Of a stretch of DNA of 64,000 nt, positions 45,186 to 54,431 are shown in pieces (position 1 is the stretch's first letter; every line of letters begins with the position of its first letter). The position numbers and the translations under genes are program-made. The stretch lies in contig NZ_KI440836.1 of assembly GCF_000474945.1 (NCBI RefSeq), positions 62,001-126,000 of the forward strand, written 5' to 3'. The notes beneath the pieces are model-generated. The model searched no databases. It worked only from the letters and a program-made list of their open reading frames with translations, and was not told the DNA's origin. This stretch comes from Solimonas soli DSM 21787 (GTDB taxonomy: Bacteria > Pseudomonadota > Gammaproteobacteria > Nevskiales > Nevskiaceae).

Positions 45186-46727
45186 TCAGTCGGCGGCCAC
45201 GGCGTGCACCGCGCCGCGCGGGCGCCGCGTGAACCAGACGAAGATGATCGCCGCGAGGCTCAGCCAGCCGCAGATCCAGAAGAAGTCGAGCGCCGACATC
45301 AGGTAGGCCTGGCCGCCGAGCACGCGCGTCAGCACGCCGACCGACTGCGTCTGGTCGAGGCCGCCGGACTGCAGGGTGTGCATGGCCTGCGTCAAGCTCG
45401 GATCGTAGATGCTGGAGCTTTCCGCGAGGCGCGTCTGGTGCAGCGCGGCGTGGCGATCCCAGAAGGTCGTGGTGATCGAGGTCGAGAAACTGCCGGCGGT
45501 GATGCGCAGGAAGTTCGACAGGCCCGAGGCCGCCGGCACCTGCGCGTCCGGAATGCCGTCGAGGCAGATCGTCAGCATCGACACGAAGAACATCGACATG
45601 CCGACGCCCTGCACCAACAGCGGCGTGACGTAGGCGGCGAAGCTGGCGTCGGCGGTGTAGCCGGCGCGCATGAAGTACGAGACCGCGAACACCGCGAACG
45701 AGGCGGTGGCGAACAGGCGCGCGTCGAAGCGGCCGATGTTCTTGCCGATCAGCGGCGACAGCAGCACGGCGACCACGCCGCTCGGCGCGGCGACGAAGCC
45801 GGCCCAGGTGGCGTTGTAGCCGAGCCAGGTCTGCATCCACAGCGGCTGCAGCACGACGGCGCCGAAGAAGATCGCGTAGCCGAGGCACAGCACGCCGGTG
45901 CCGATCGCGAAATTGCGGTTCTTGAACAGGCCGAGATTGATGATCGGGTGCTGCTCGCCGAGCTCCCAGATCAGGAAGGCGATGAAGCCGACCAGCGCGA
46001 CGATCGCCAGCACGACGATGAAGCCGGAGGAGAACCAGTCCTCGTCCTTGCCCTTGTCGAGCATGATCTGCAGCGAACCGACCCAGACCACCAGCAGGCC
46101 GAGGCCGATGCCGTCGATCGGCAGCCTGCGCGTCGGCGTCTCGCGATGCCTGAGACCCTGCCAGCAGACCGCGGCGCAGAACAGGCCGACCGGCACGTTG
46201 ATGTAGAAGATCCACGGCCAGGAATAGTTGTCGGATATGTAGCCGCCGAGGATCGGCCCGCAGATCGGCGCCACCAGCGTGGTCATCGACCATACCGCGA
46301 GCGCCGCGCCCTTCTTGTCGGGCGGAAAGATCGAGATCAGCAGCGCCTGCGAGCCCGGAATCATCGGTCCCGACACCGCGCCCTGCAGCACGCGGAAGGC
46401 GATCAGCGACGGCAGGCTCCAGGCGGCGCCGCAGAGGAACGAGGCGATCGTGAAAAGCAGGACCGAGACGACGAAGGTGCGCACCACGCCGTAGCGCTGC
46501 ATCAGCCAGCCGGTCAGCGGCACCGAGATGCCGTTGGCGACCGCGAACGAGGTGATCACCCAGGTGCCCTGATCGCTCGACACGCCGAGATTGCCGGCGA
46601 TGGTCGGGATCGACACGTTGGCGATCGTCGTGTCGAGCACCTGCATGAAGGTGCCGAGCGCCAGCGCCGTGGCGACGAAGCCACGCGCGCCGTTGATCGG
46701 TGCCGGAGCGGCGACGGCGGCGCTCAC
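45186..46727 (-). CDS. emrB: MFS multidrug transporter, EmrB/QacA (DHA2) type
   Basis: 513 residues with 14 predicted membrane helices. DHA2 signatures are present: LDTTIANVSIPTIAGNLGVS in helix 1, the WVITSFAVANGISVPLTGWLMQRYG loop, and GPILGGYISDNYSWPWIFYINVPVGL in the middle. It is the inner-membrane proton antiporter of a tripartite pump, exporting through the adaptor and outer-membrane partner encoded upstream. It starts at GTG 46727, whose GTGA overlaps the stop codon of the adaptor gene, so the two are translationally coupled. It is the last gene of the marR operon. Confidence 0.93.
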   Translation of the reverse strand: MSAAVAAPAPINGARGFVATALALGTFMQVLDTTIANVSIPTIAGNLGVSSDQGTWVITSFAVANGISVPLTGWLMQRYGVVRTFVVSVLLFTIASFLCGAAWSLPSLIAFRVLQGAVSGPMIPGSQALLISIFPPDKKGAALAVWSMTTLVAPICGPILGGYISDNYSWPWIFYINVPVGLFCAAVCWQGLRHRETPTRRLPIDGIGLGLLVVWVGSLQIMLDKGKDEDWFSSGFIVVLAIVALVGFIAFLIWELGEQHPIINLGLFKNRNFAIGTGVLCLGYAIFFGAVVLQPLWMQTWLGYNATWAGFVAAPSGVVAVLLSPLIGKNIGRFDARLFATASFAVFAVSYFMRAGYTADASFAAYVTPLLVQGVGMSMFFVSMLTICLDGIPDAQVPAASGLSNFLRITAGSFSTSITTTFWDRHAALHQTRLAESSSIYDPSLTQAMHTLQSGGLDQTQSVGVLTRVLGGQAYLMSALDFFWICGWLSLAAIIFVWFTRRPRGAVHAVAAD

Positions 46728-47920
46728 GGCGCGGAGCGTCCGCCGGCGGCCGGCGCGCGATCGGCCGCCTGGCCACTGTTGCGCGAGATGATGTCGCTGA
46801 TGCGCCGATCGATCGCCGCGTCGTGCTCCTCCGAGGCGATGATCTGCTGCGGCGCGCCGCGCACCTCGCGGGCGATCAGCGAGCCCGAGGTGTCGTGCAG
46901 GTCGACGGTCGCCGTCATCGACAGGCCGACGCGCAGCGGATGCGCGTCGAGCTCCTTGGCGTCGAGGGCGATGCGCACCGGCACGCGCTGCACGATCTTG
47001 ATCCAGTTGCCGGAGGCGTTCTGCGCCGGCAGCAGCGCGAAGGCGCTGCCCGAGCCGGCGCCGAGGCCGGCGATCTTGCCGTGGTAGCGCACGTCCTTGC
47101 CGTAGAGGTCGGCGTGCAGCTCGACCGGCTGGCCGACGCGCATCTGCTCGAGCTGCACTTCCTTGAAGTTGGCGTCGACCCAGGCATTGGCGAGCGGCAC
47201 CACCGCCATCAGCGGCGCGCCCGGCGCGATGCGCTGGCCGACCTGCACGCCGCGCCGCGCGATGATGCCGGCGACCGGCGCAACGATCTTCGTGCGCTTC
47301 AGCGCCAGCGCCGCCTCGCGGACCTTGGCCGCCGCGGCGAGCACCTGCGGATGATCGGCGACCGTGGTGTTCTCGGTCTGCGCGGTGTTGCTGGCGAGAT
47401 CCTGGCGCGTCGTCGCCAGCGCCGCTTCGAGCTGCGCGACCTGATCGCGCGCGTGCTGCAATTCTTCGCCGGACACGCCGCCGTCGGCGGCGACTTCGAG
47501 ACGGCGCTTGAGATCGCCGCGCGCCGCCTGCAGCGAGACCTCGCGCGCGCGGATCTGCGCGCGCAGCGCCTCGCCCTGCGAATAGAGGCCGCGCACCGAG
47601 CGCACGATGCGCGCGAGATCGGCCTCGGCGCCGGCCAGCGCGACCTCCGCGTCCGCCGGATCGAGCTCGACGAGCACCTGGCCGCGGTCGACGTGCTGCG
47701 TGTCGTCGACGCGCACGCCGGTGACGGTGCCCGCGACCTCGCTGGTGATCTGCACCAGATCGGTGGCCACGTAGGCGTCGTCGGTCGACTCGAAGTAGCG
47801 GCCGTGCAGCAGGTAGTACGCGGCGTAGCCGCCGAGCGCCAGCACGACCAGCGCGGCGAGGATCAGCAGGCGCCGGCGGCGCGTGCCATTGGCGGGGGCG
47901 ACGGGATTCGGATTGTTCAT
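46724..47920 (-). CDS. emrA: Efflux adaptor protein, EmrA/HlyD family
   Basis: 398 residues. A cytoplasmic N-terminus (basic TRRRR) leads to one membrane helix (about 17-34, LLILAALVVLALGGYAAYYLL). The periplasmic part has a lipoyl half (YVATDLVQITSEVAGTV and KIVAPVAGIIARRGVQVGQ), an alpha-helical hairpin in between (about 90-200), and a beta-barrel domain ending in VRIALDAKELDAHPLRVGLSMTATVDL. It bridges the EmrB-type pump and the outer-membrane channel. It is 2 bases from the upstream gene's stop and overlaps the downstream gene by 4 bases. Confidence 0.94.
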   Translation of the reverse strand: MNNPNPVAPANGTRRRRLLILAALVVLALGGYAAYYLLHGRYFESTDDAYVATDLVQITSEVAGTVTGVRVDDTQHVDRGQVLVELDPADAEVALAGAEADLARIVRSVRGLYSQGEALRAQIRAREVSLQAARGDLKRRLEVAADGGVSGEELQHARDQVAQLEAALATTRQDLASNTAQTENTTVADHPQVLAAAAKVREAALALKRTKIVAPVAGIIARRGVQVGQRIAPGAPLMAVVPLANAWVDANFKEVQLEQMRVGQPVELHADLYGKDVRYHGKIAGLGAGSGSAFALLPAQNASGNWIKIVQRVPVRIALDAKELDAHPLRVGLSMTATVDLHDTSGSLIAREVRGAPQQIIASEEHDAAIDRRISDIISRNSGQAADRAPAAGGRSAP

Positions 47921-47922
47921 GT

Positions 47923-49401
47923 TCAGGCTCCGGCGCCGGCGGCGGCGGCGGCGTTGGGCGTGTTGGGATCGAAACTGCCGCCGAGCGTCAGCAGCAGCGT
48001 GACGCGGGCGATGACGTGGCTGGCCGTCAGCGTCACCATGTCGCGGCGCGCGGACAGCACATTGCTTTCGGCATTGAGGACGACCAGCTGCGACGACAGG
48101 CCGGCGGCGTAGCGGCGCTGCGCCAGCGCGTAGGCCGCCTCGGTCGCATCGAGGCGCTGCTGGCCCTGCGCCAGCTGCTGCGCCAGCGAGTCGCCGAGCG
48201 TGATCTGGTCGGCGACGTCGCGCACCGCCTTCAGCACGGTGTCGTTGTAGGCGGCGATCGAGGCGTCGAGTTCGGCGGTCGCGCCGGCATAGCCGGCCTT
48301 GAGGCGCTGCGCATCGAAGATCGGCAGATGCAGGGCCGGCCCGAAGCCGTAGATCTTGCTGCCGGAATCGAACAGGTCGTCGATGCCGACCGCCTGATAG
48401 CCGGCGAAGGCCTTGAGGCTGATATCGGGCAGGAACGCGGCCTTCGCCGCCTGACGGCCGGCGGTCGCCGCCTCGACGCGCGCCTTGGCGGCGAGCACGT
48501 CCGGACGGCGCGCGAGCAGATCGAGCGGCAGTTCAGTCGGCAGCGGCAGAGCGGCGTCGAGCGTCAGCCGCGGACGGCCGATCGACGCATAGGCGTCGGC
48601 GCCGCGGCCCGACAGCGCCGCGAGATTGTGGATCGCCAGATCGCGCTGGCTTTCCGCCTGCAGGCGCGAGGCGCGCGCCTGCGGCAGCGCCGCTTCGGCG
48701 GTCTTCACGTCGACCTGCGTGTCGAGGCCGGCGCGCACGCGGTCCTGGGTCAGCTTGAGCAGGGTCTCGCGCTGCCGCTCGGCCTGCGCGGCGATGTCGG
48801 CGAGCGCGTAGGCCTGGTAGAGCTGCACGTAGGCCTGGGCGATCGCGCCGGACAGCGCGAGGCGCGCCGACACGCGATCGAGCTCGGCGGCGCGCGTCTG
48901 CGCCCTGGCCTCGCGCAGCAGGCTCGCCTGCCGGCCCCAGAAGTCGAGATCCCAGTTCAGGTTCAGGCCGAGCTGGCCGAGCCAGGCCATGTTGCCGCCG
49001 CTGGCGGCGAAGCCGTACTGCGGCGGCGGATAGATGTAGTTCTCGGAGAGACGCTGGCGCGTCTCCTCGCCGTCGAGCGTGACGCCCGGGCGCAGCGGCG
49101 CGCCGGCGGCGACGGCCTGCGCCTGTGCGCCCTGCACGCGCGCCAGCGCTTCGGCGAGGCTGGGATTGTTGGCCAGCGATTCGTCGATCAGGCGATCGAG
49201 CTGCGCGTCGCCGAAAGCCTTCCACCAGCCGTCGCCGGCGTGCGGCGCGGCGGCACCGGCAAGACCGAGCCGCTGTTCGTCGAGCGGCGTCAGCCGCGGT
49301 TCCGCCTTCGGCGGCAGCACGCAGCCGGCCAGCAGCGCGCCGCCCAGCGCGGCGGCGGCCAGCGTCACGCTCCGCGCCATCCGACTCTTGTTGTGATTCA
49401 T
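47923..49401 (-). CDS. Outer-membrane efflux lipoprotein, NodT family
   Basis: 492 residues. The lipoprotein signal ends in GALLAGC, so the channel is lipid-anchored. The mature protein has the duplicated TolC-type layout with GDGWWKAFGDAQLDRLIDESLANNPSLAEALARVQGA opening the first half, and LPTELPLDLLARRPDVLAAKARVEAA opening the second. It forms the outer-membrane exit of the pump. The ATG at 49401 (preceded by GGAGA) overlaps the marR stop codon as ATGA, so the four genes run marR, channel, adaptor, pump. Confidence 0.94.
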   Translation of the reverse strand: MNHNKSRMARSVTLAAAALGGALLAGCVLPPKAEPRLTPLDEQRLGLAGAAAPHAGDGWWKAFGDAQLDRLIDESLANNPSLAEALARVQGAQAQAVAAGAPLRPGVTLDGEETRQRLSENYIYPPPQYGFAASGGNMAWLGQLGLNLNWDLDFWGRQASLLREARAQTRAAELDRVSARLALSGAIAQAYVQLYQAYALADIAAQAERQRETLLKLTQDRVRAGLDTQVDVKTAEAALPQARASRLQAESQRDLAIHNLAALSGRGADAYASIGRPRLTLDAALPLPTELPLDLLARRPDVLAAKARVEAATAGRQAAKAAFLPDISLKAFAGYQAVGIDDLFDSGSKIYGFGPALHLPIFDAQRLKAGYAGATAELDASIAAYNDTVLKAVRDVADQITLGDSLAQQLAQGQQRLDATEAAYALAQRRYAAGLSSQLVVLNAESNVLSARRDMVTLTASHVIARVTLLLTLGGSFDPNTPNAAAAAGAGA

Positions 49402-49874
49402 GTGTTTTCTCCGGCGGCGCCGTTGAGGGCCTGCATGCTGAGCAGCAGTTTGTTCAGCAGCCGCGCCAGTTCGTTGAATTCGTCGCGGCTGAAACCCGCC
49501 GCGTTGAGCACCTCGTTGAGACCAGCGACCACCTGCGGCAGCAGCTCGTCCATCTTGCGCTTGCCGTTCGCGGTGAGCTTCAGCTCGACCACGCGGCGGT
49601 CCTGCTGGCTGCGCTGGCGCTCGACGTAGCCGCGCTGTTCGAGGTGATCGAGCATGCGGGTCACCGCGCCGTTGTCGTGGCACATGGCGCGGCACAGATC
49701 GCTGGCGGTCAGCGCATCGCCCTCGTGCAGCTTCAGCAGGGCGATCCACTGCACGAAGTTGATGTCGTGCTCGGCGAAGATGCGCTCGGCGCAGGCGTGC
49801 ATCTGGGCATGCGTCATCTTCAGCAGATAGCCGAGGCTGCTGCGCGAATTGAAACTGAGCGGGTCGTAGAACAT
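49398..49874 (-). CDS. MarR-family transcriptional regulator of the efflux operon
   Basis: 158 residues. The winged helix spans about residues 30-110, with LTASDLCRAMCHDNGAVTRMLDHLEQRGYVERQRSQQDRRVVELKLTANG containing the recognition helix and wing. The dimerising helices at both ends are present. Family members repress until a ligand binds. The MFYDPLSF start at 49874 keeps the normal N-terminus; a longer upstream reading would run through the operator. The first gene of the operon, it overlaps the channel gene by 4 bases, and a perfect operator palindrome lies 40 bases upstream, which implies autoregulation. Confidence 0.95.
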   Translation of the reverse strand: MFYDPLSFNSRSSLGYLLKMTHAQMHACAERIFAEHDINFVQWIALLKLHEGDALTASDLCRAMCHDNGAVTRMLDHLEQRGYVERQRSQQDRRVVELKLTANGKRKMDELLPQVVAGLNEVLNAAGFSRDEFNELARLLNKLLLSMQALNGAAGENT

Positions 49875-49913
49875 CGTCGTCACTGCGGCCTGCCTGTCAG
49901 GTTTCTGCCATGA

Positions 49914-49937
49914 CAATATTTGCCTTGGCAAATATTG
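49914..49937 (-). promoter_or_regulatory. Operator palindrome for the MarR regulator
   Basis: CAATATTTGCC and GGCAAATATTG form a perfect 11-bp inverted repeat with a TT centre, in an otherwise GC-rich region. A TTGACA -35 box lies just upstream on the minus strand (49961 to 49956), so the operator covers the -10 region and downstream, the classic place for repression. Confidence 0.85.
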
Positions 49938-50007
49938 ATCCGGCAAACATCCGCCTGTCAAGGGCGACAGCGATACGCCGGCGGCGGCGGCCGAGGACTA
50001 CTTCGGC

Positions 50008-50262
50008 GTGCACGCGCGCTTCGACGAGATGCTCGAAGCGCATCGCGACGAGATCGCGCCGCGCGATCTGAAGCTGGCGCGCTACATGATCGTCACCCCC
50101 TCTCAGGCCCCGGTGCACGCGGCGGTGATCGATCCGCCGGCCGGCTTCGACGCCGCCGCGATCGAGGCCATCGTCGACATGCCGATGGGCTATCTCGGCG
50201 CCGCGGCGTTGGCAGTCCCTAGTGCGCCGGCTGCGCGCCGCGCGCCGCGCGCCATCGCTTGA
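50008..50262 (+). pseudogene. Orphan short reading frame, possible gene remnant
   Basis: 84 codons from GTG 50008. The codon pattern (GC-rich third positions) looks coding up to about 50210, and the sense-like frame extends upstream to 49939 with no start codon and a TGA at 49936. It begins YFGVHARFDEMLEAHRDEIAP and has no promoter or ribosome site. The last 44 bases overlap cca. I do not recognise a family. It reads like the middle of a lost gene, between the marR operator and cca. Confidence 0.3.
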
Positions 50263-51478
50263 GCGCGGCGGCGCGCCGCTCGCGCAGGCGCTCGGCGATC
50301 GCCGCGCCTTCGAGCTTTTCCTCGGCGAGCACATCGCGCGCGGTCAGCGCCGCGGCCACCGCGCGCGCTTCGCGCAGGTAGGCGGCCGGCGGATATTCGC
50401 TGTCCTCGAAGCCGAGCCGGCCGCGCGCATCGCAGAGACTCGCCTGCAAGACCTGTTCGAAGCGCTCGCCGGCACGGAAGGCCTGCAGTCGTTCGAGCAG
50501 TTCGACGAGCGTCTTCGGGCGCAGCTCGAGCGCGCGGTGGATGAGTAGATGCTCGCGCGTGTGGATCACCGCCAGATCGCGGAACTCGGCGGCGACGCGC
50601 AGGCGCGCCGAAAAGGCTTCCACCAGCGGCACGCCGCGCACGTCGTGCAGGCGATGCGAAGGCCATTCATCGGACGGCGTGCGCGCCTTGCCGAGATCGT
50701 GCACCAGCGCCGCGTAGCGCACCGGCAGGCCGAAGCCGAGGCGCGCGCCGACATCGACGCACATCAGCGTGTGCACGAAGCTGTCGACTTCCGGGTGGTA
50801 GTCGGCGCGCTGCGGCACGCCGGCCAGGGCGTCCAGCTCGGGCAGCACGCGCGCCAGCGCGCCGCAGCCGCGCAGCGTGGTGAAGAACACGCTCGGCGCG
50901 GCGCAGGCGAGCGCTTTCTTCATTTCCTGCCAGACCCGCTCGGGCACCAGCTGATCGACTTCGCCGCAGGCGACGATCTCGCGCAGCAGCGCCTGCGTGT
51001 CTTCGGCGACGTGGAAGCCGAGCGGCGCGAAGCGCGCATGGAAGCGTGCGAGGCGCAGCACGCGCACCGGGTCTTCGACGAAGGCCTCGGAGACGTGGCG
51101 CAGCACGCGCGCGTTCAGGTCGCGCACGCCGCCATAAGGATCGACGAGCGTGCCGTCTTCGCCCTCGGCGATGGCGTTGACGGTCAGGTCGCGGCGGCGC
51201 AGGTCCTCCTCGAGCGTGACCTCGGGCCCGGTGTGGAAGCTGAAGCCGCGATAGCCGCGGCCGGACTTGCGCTCGGTGCGCGCCAGGGCGTGCTCCTCGC
51301 CGCTGTCGGGATCGAGGAATACCGGAAAGTCCTTGCCGACCGGCCGGAAGCCCGCCGCGACCATCGCTTCGGGCGTCGCGCCGACCACGACCCAGTCGCG
51401 CTCCTTCACCGGCAGGCCGAGCAGGCGGTCGCGCACCGCGCCGCCGACCAGATAGCGCTTGCCCGGCACGGCACTCAT
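50219..51478 (-). CDS. cca: Multifunctional CCA tRNA nucleotidyltransferase
   Basis: 419 residues, gammaproteobacterial type with an HD domain. It adds CCA to tRNA 3-prime ends and the HD domain adds phosphohydrolase activity. The nucleotidyltransferase start YLVGGAVRDRLLGLP is followed by VKERDWVVVGATPE; the first of the two metal-binding acids, Asp in E. coli (DRDW), is Glu here. RRDLTVNAIA, RVLRLARF and the HD motif LVHDLGKARTPSDEWPSH are intact. The C-terminus is rich in Arg. It lies 7 bases after slt on the same strand, so the two are co-transcribed. Confidence 0.95.
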   Translation of the reverse strand: MSAVPGKRYLVGGAVRDRLLGLPVKERDWVVVGATPEAMVAAGFRPVGKDFPVFLDPDSGEEHALARTERKSGRGYRGFSFHTGPEVTLEEDLRRRDLTVNAIAEGEDGTLVDPYGGVRDLNARVLRHVSEAFVEDPVRVLRLARFHARFAPLGFHVAEDTQALLREIVACGEVDQLVPERVWQEMKKALACAAPSVFFTTLRGCGALARVLPELDALAGVPQRADYHPEVDSFVHTLMCVDVGARLGFGLPVRYAALVHDLGKARTPSDEWPSHRLHDVRGVPLVEAFSARLRVAAEFRDLAVIHTREHLLIHRALELRPKTLVELLERLQAFRAGERFEQVLQASLCDARGRLGFEDSEYPPAAYLREARAVAAALTARDVLAEEKLEGAAIAERLRERRAAALKRWRAARGAQPAH

Positions 51479-51485
51479 CGCGCGC

Positions 51486-53420
51486 TCACGGCCGCCGCAC
51501 CGGCTGCAGCAGCTCGTCGAAGTCGCGGATCTTGCCGCTGAGCTGCCAGTCGTGCACGGCGATGTGCCAGGCGATGCGCTGCACGTAGCCGCGCGTCTCG
51601 TTGTACGGCACGTTCTCGATCCACACGTCGGCGTCCATCGGCAGATCGGGCAGCCAGCGCGCGACGGCGTTCGGGCCGGCGTTGTACGCCGCCACCGTCA
51701 GCACGAACTGGCCGTCGTAGCGGTCCGTCATCTGGCGCAGATAGGCCGAGCCCAGCGTCAGGTTGAGAGCCGGGTCGAAGAGATCCTCGCGATCCGGCCG
51801 GCGCGCGCCGATCTTGCGCGCCACGTCGCGCGCCGTACCGAGCTTGAGCTGCAGGAGGCCCAGCGCATCGGAGGACGACACCGCCTGCGGCAGGAACAGA
51901 CTCTCCTGGCGCACCACACCGTAGATCCAGGCCGGCGGCAGGCCGCTCTGCCTGGCGGCGCCGGCGATCTCGTCGTCGTAGATCGTGCGCGGATAGAGCA
52001 CGTCGAGCACGTCGGTCGCGCTCAGCTGGGTGAGGCCGAGCACCGCCTGCCAGTGCCAGCCCCAGCGCGCCGCGAGCAGCGCCGCCTGCGCGCGATCGGC
52101 CGGCGAGAGATCCTGCGTCGCCGTGCGCCATTCGGCGTTGGCCCAGTTGATCTCGTCGACGAGGAACAGCTCGCGGGCGCGCTGCAGCGGCGGCGACTGC
52201 AGCAGGCGCGCCTGCATCTCGGCGACATCGTCGAGCTTGCGCGCGCGCGGCGTGTAGCGTTCGCCGAGCCGCCAGGCGGCGAGCACGCTGTAGTAGCCGT
52301 TGTCCTGCGCCAGCTTGCGGTACAGGGTGCGCGCCTCGTCCTTGCGGCCGAGCTTCTCGCTGGCGCGCGCGCGCCAGTAGGTCCAGCGCGGATCGTCGAG
52401 CTCGGCCGGCGGCATCGCCTGCGCCCATTGCAGCGCGAGTGGCCACTGCCGGTTCCACAGCGCGCTGCGAACCCGCCATTCGCGCACCGAAGCGTCGATC
52501 GCCTCGGCCGGCAGCTTCTGAAACCACGACAGCGCCTCGGCCTTGCGGCTCCAGGCGTAGCCAAGCGCCAGCGCACGGCTCAGCTCGGCCTCCTGCGCGG
52601 TCGTGAAGCGCGCGCGATCGAAGCGCGCGAGCAGCGCGGCGGCCGCATCCGGATCGCGCCGCGCGTACCGGGTGAAGGCGTCGTCGACCGCCGGCCATTC
52701 GAAGGCGCGCTGCGGCGCGGCGGCGAGCGCGGCCAGCGCCTCGCCGGGATCGTCGAGCAGATCGGCCCAGGCGCGCAGCGGCGCGGCGCGTTCCGCCGGC
52801 AGCTTGGCGATCAGCCAGTTCGCCAGCGTGCTGTTGCCGGCACCGAGCGCCTTGCGCGCACGCTGCTCGATTGCCGTCGGCGTCAGCGCGCCGCTGGCTT
52901 CCAGCCAGGCGAACGGCGGCACGCAGGCCGCGGGCATCTGCGCGGCATCGGCCCAGAACGCCAGCAGCTCGTCCTTGAGCGCCGGCGTGTTGTCGAGCGC
53001 GATGCGCGCCTGCCAGCGGTCGCAGGCCAGCTCGGCGCCGTCGGCCTCGTAGTGCGCGAGGAAGCTGCTCCACTGCTGGCGCCTGGCGAGATCGAGCAGC
53101 CACTGGCGGCGCAGTTCGCGGGTGACGGCAAGATCGGGATGGCCGGCGATGAAACGCTCGGCGGCGTTGTCGGCGGTGCCCGGCGGCGCGCGCGCGATCA
53201 GGCTCTGGATGCGCGAGGCTTCGAGATACGGAAACAGCACGTAGTCGCGCAGCGCGGCGCTGTCCTCGTGCGTCGGCGTGCGCCCGGCGCGCGCGTCGGC
53301 CAGCGCCTCGCGAAACTCGCGGCGCACGGCCGCCTCGTCGGCACGCGCGGCCAGCGGCGCGAGCGCCGCCAGCGCCGCCAGCAGCAGCAATAACGCGAAG
53401 GTCGTCGGTACTCGATTCAT
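51486..53420 (-). CDS. slt: Soluble lytic murein transglycosylase Slt
   Basis: 644 residues. A signal peptide (about 1-27, ending AARA) leads to a long alpha-helical doughnut domain rich in Ala/Arg/Leu (about 30-480), then the lytic transglycosylase domain with the catalytic Glu in VRQESLFLPQAVSS, and GLLQLKLGTARDVAR, LNLTLGSAYL and AAYNAGPNAVARWL. It cleaves glycan strands of peptidoglycan to 1,6-anhydro products in the periplasm. I chose the ATG at 53420; a GTG four codons earlier is weaker. It is the first gene of a pair with cca. Confidence 0.94.
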   Translation of the reverse strand: MNRVPTTFALLLLLAALAALAPLAARADEAAVRREFREALADARAGRTPTHEDSAALRDYVLFPYLEASRIQSLIARAPPGTADNAAERFIAGHPDLAVTRELRRQWLLDLARRQQWSSFLAHYEADGAELACDRWQARIALDNTPALKDELLAFWADAAQMPAACVPPFAWLEASGALTPTAIEQRARKALGAGNSTLANWLIAKLPAERAAPLRAWADLLDDPGEALAALAAAPQRAFEWPAVDDAFTRYARRDPDAAAALLARFDRARFTTAQEAELSRALALGYAWSRKAEALSWFQKLPAEAIDASVREWRVRSALWNRQWPLALQWAQAMPPAELDDPRWTYWRARASEKLGRKDEARTLYRKLAQDNGYYSVLAAWRLGERYTPRARKLDDVAEMQARLLQSPPLQRARELFLVDEINWANAEWRTATQDLSPADRAQAALLAARWGWHWQAVLGLTQLSATDVLDVLYPRTIYDDEIAGAARQSGLPPAWIYGVVRQESLFLPQAVSSSDALGLLQLKLGTARDVARKIGARRPDREDLFDPALNLTLGSAYLRQMTDRYDGQFVLTVAAYNAGPNAVARWLPDLPMDADVWIENVPYNETRGYVQRIAWHIAVHDWQLSGKIRDFDELLQPVRRP

Positions 53421-53492
53421 CGTGGTCGCCACGGGCGGACCATTGTAGAACAGCGACCCGGACGCGCCGTGAACGTATCCGTCAGCGTCGCG

Positions 53493-54431
53493 TCAGTCCT
53501 GCTGCTGCGGCGCGTCGGGCAGGTAGCGCACGCCCTTCATGCCGCAGGCGAGGATCGCATCGCGCAGTTGCACGATCGCCTGGCGGCGCGGGAAGGTCTT
53601 GCGCCAGACCAGGGCGATGCGCCGGTGCGGACCCGGCGGCACGAAGGGCTTGGCGAGCAGGCGTGAACGTTCGTCGGGGCGGTTCTCGACCGAGGACTGC
53701 GGCAGCACGGTGATGCCGAGACCGCCGACCACCATGTGGCGGATCGTCTCCAGCGAACTGCCCGACTGCGGCAGCGGCCCGTCGCGATCCGGATCGACGC
53801 ATTTCGGGCAGGCCTCGATCACCTGCTCGCGGAAGCAGTGACCGGGGCCGAGCAGCAGCAGCTTTTCGCCGGCGAGCTGCCGGGCGGGAATCGCCTGCTC
53901 GTTCGCCCAGTGATGCTCGGGCGGCAGCAGCACCACGAAATCCTCGTCGTAGACCGGCCAGGCGGCGAGGCTGCTGAGATCGACCGGCAGCGCCACGCAG
54001 ATGACGTCGAGCTCATTGTCGCGCAGCTGTTCGAGCAGCCGCGCCGTGAAGTTTTCCTCGATCACCAGCGGCATCATCGGCACGCGCTCGCGCAGCAGCG
54101 GCACGAGGTTCGGCAGCAGATACGGACCGACCGTGTAGATGGCGCCGAAGCGCAGCGGCCCGACGAGCTCGTCGTGCCCCTCGCGCGCCAGATCCTCGAT
54201 GCGTCGCGCCTCGGCGAGCACGCGCCTGGCCTGGGCGATGATGCGTTCACCGACCGGCGTCGGCTTGGCCTCGCCGCGATTGCGCTCGAACAGCGCGACC
54301 CCCAGTTCATCCTCGAGCTTCTTCAGTGCCACCGACAGCGTCGGCTGCGACACGAACGAGCGCTCGGCGGCGCGACCGAAGTGGCGTTCCTTGTCGAGGT
54401 TGACGAGATAGCGGAGTTCGGTGAGCGTCAT
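53493..54431 (-). CDS. oxyR: Hydrogen-peroxide sensor OxyR (LysR family)
   Basis: 312 residues. The helix-turn-helix is at about 1-65 (FGRAAERSFVSQPTLSVALKKLEDELG). The regulatory domain contains both redox cysteines, Cys199 and Cys208, in GPGHCFREQVIEACP, at the same numbers as E. coli OxyR. It activates peroxide defence genes after disulfide formation. The ATG at 54431 begins MTLTELRYLV, the usual start; an ATG three codons upstream is possible. katG, its likely target, lies at 20.5-22.7 kb with a partial OxyR site. It is divergent from a repeat-rich spacer and monocistronic by position. Confidence 0.95.
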   Translation of the reverse strand: MTLTELRYLVNLDKERHFGRAAERSFVSQPTLSVALKKLEDELGVALFERNRGEAKPTPVGERIIAQARRVLAEARRIEDLAREGHDELVGPLRFGAIYTVGPYLLPNLVPLLRERVPMMPLVIEENFTARLLEQLRDNELDVICVALPVDLSSLAAWPVYDEDFVVLLPPEHHWANEQAIPARQLAGEKLLLLGPGHCFREQVIEACPKCVDPDRDGPLPQSGSSLETIRHMVVGGLGITVLPQSSVENRPDERSRLLAKPFVPPGPHRRIALVWRKTFPRRQAIVQLRDAILACGMKGVRYLPDAPQQQD

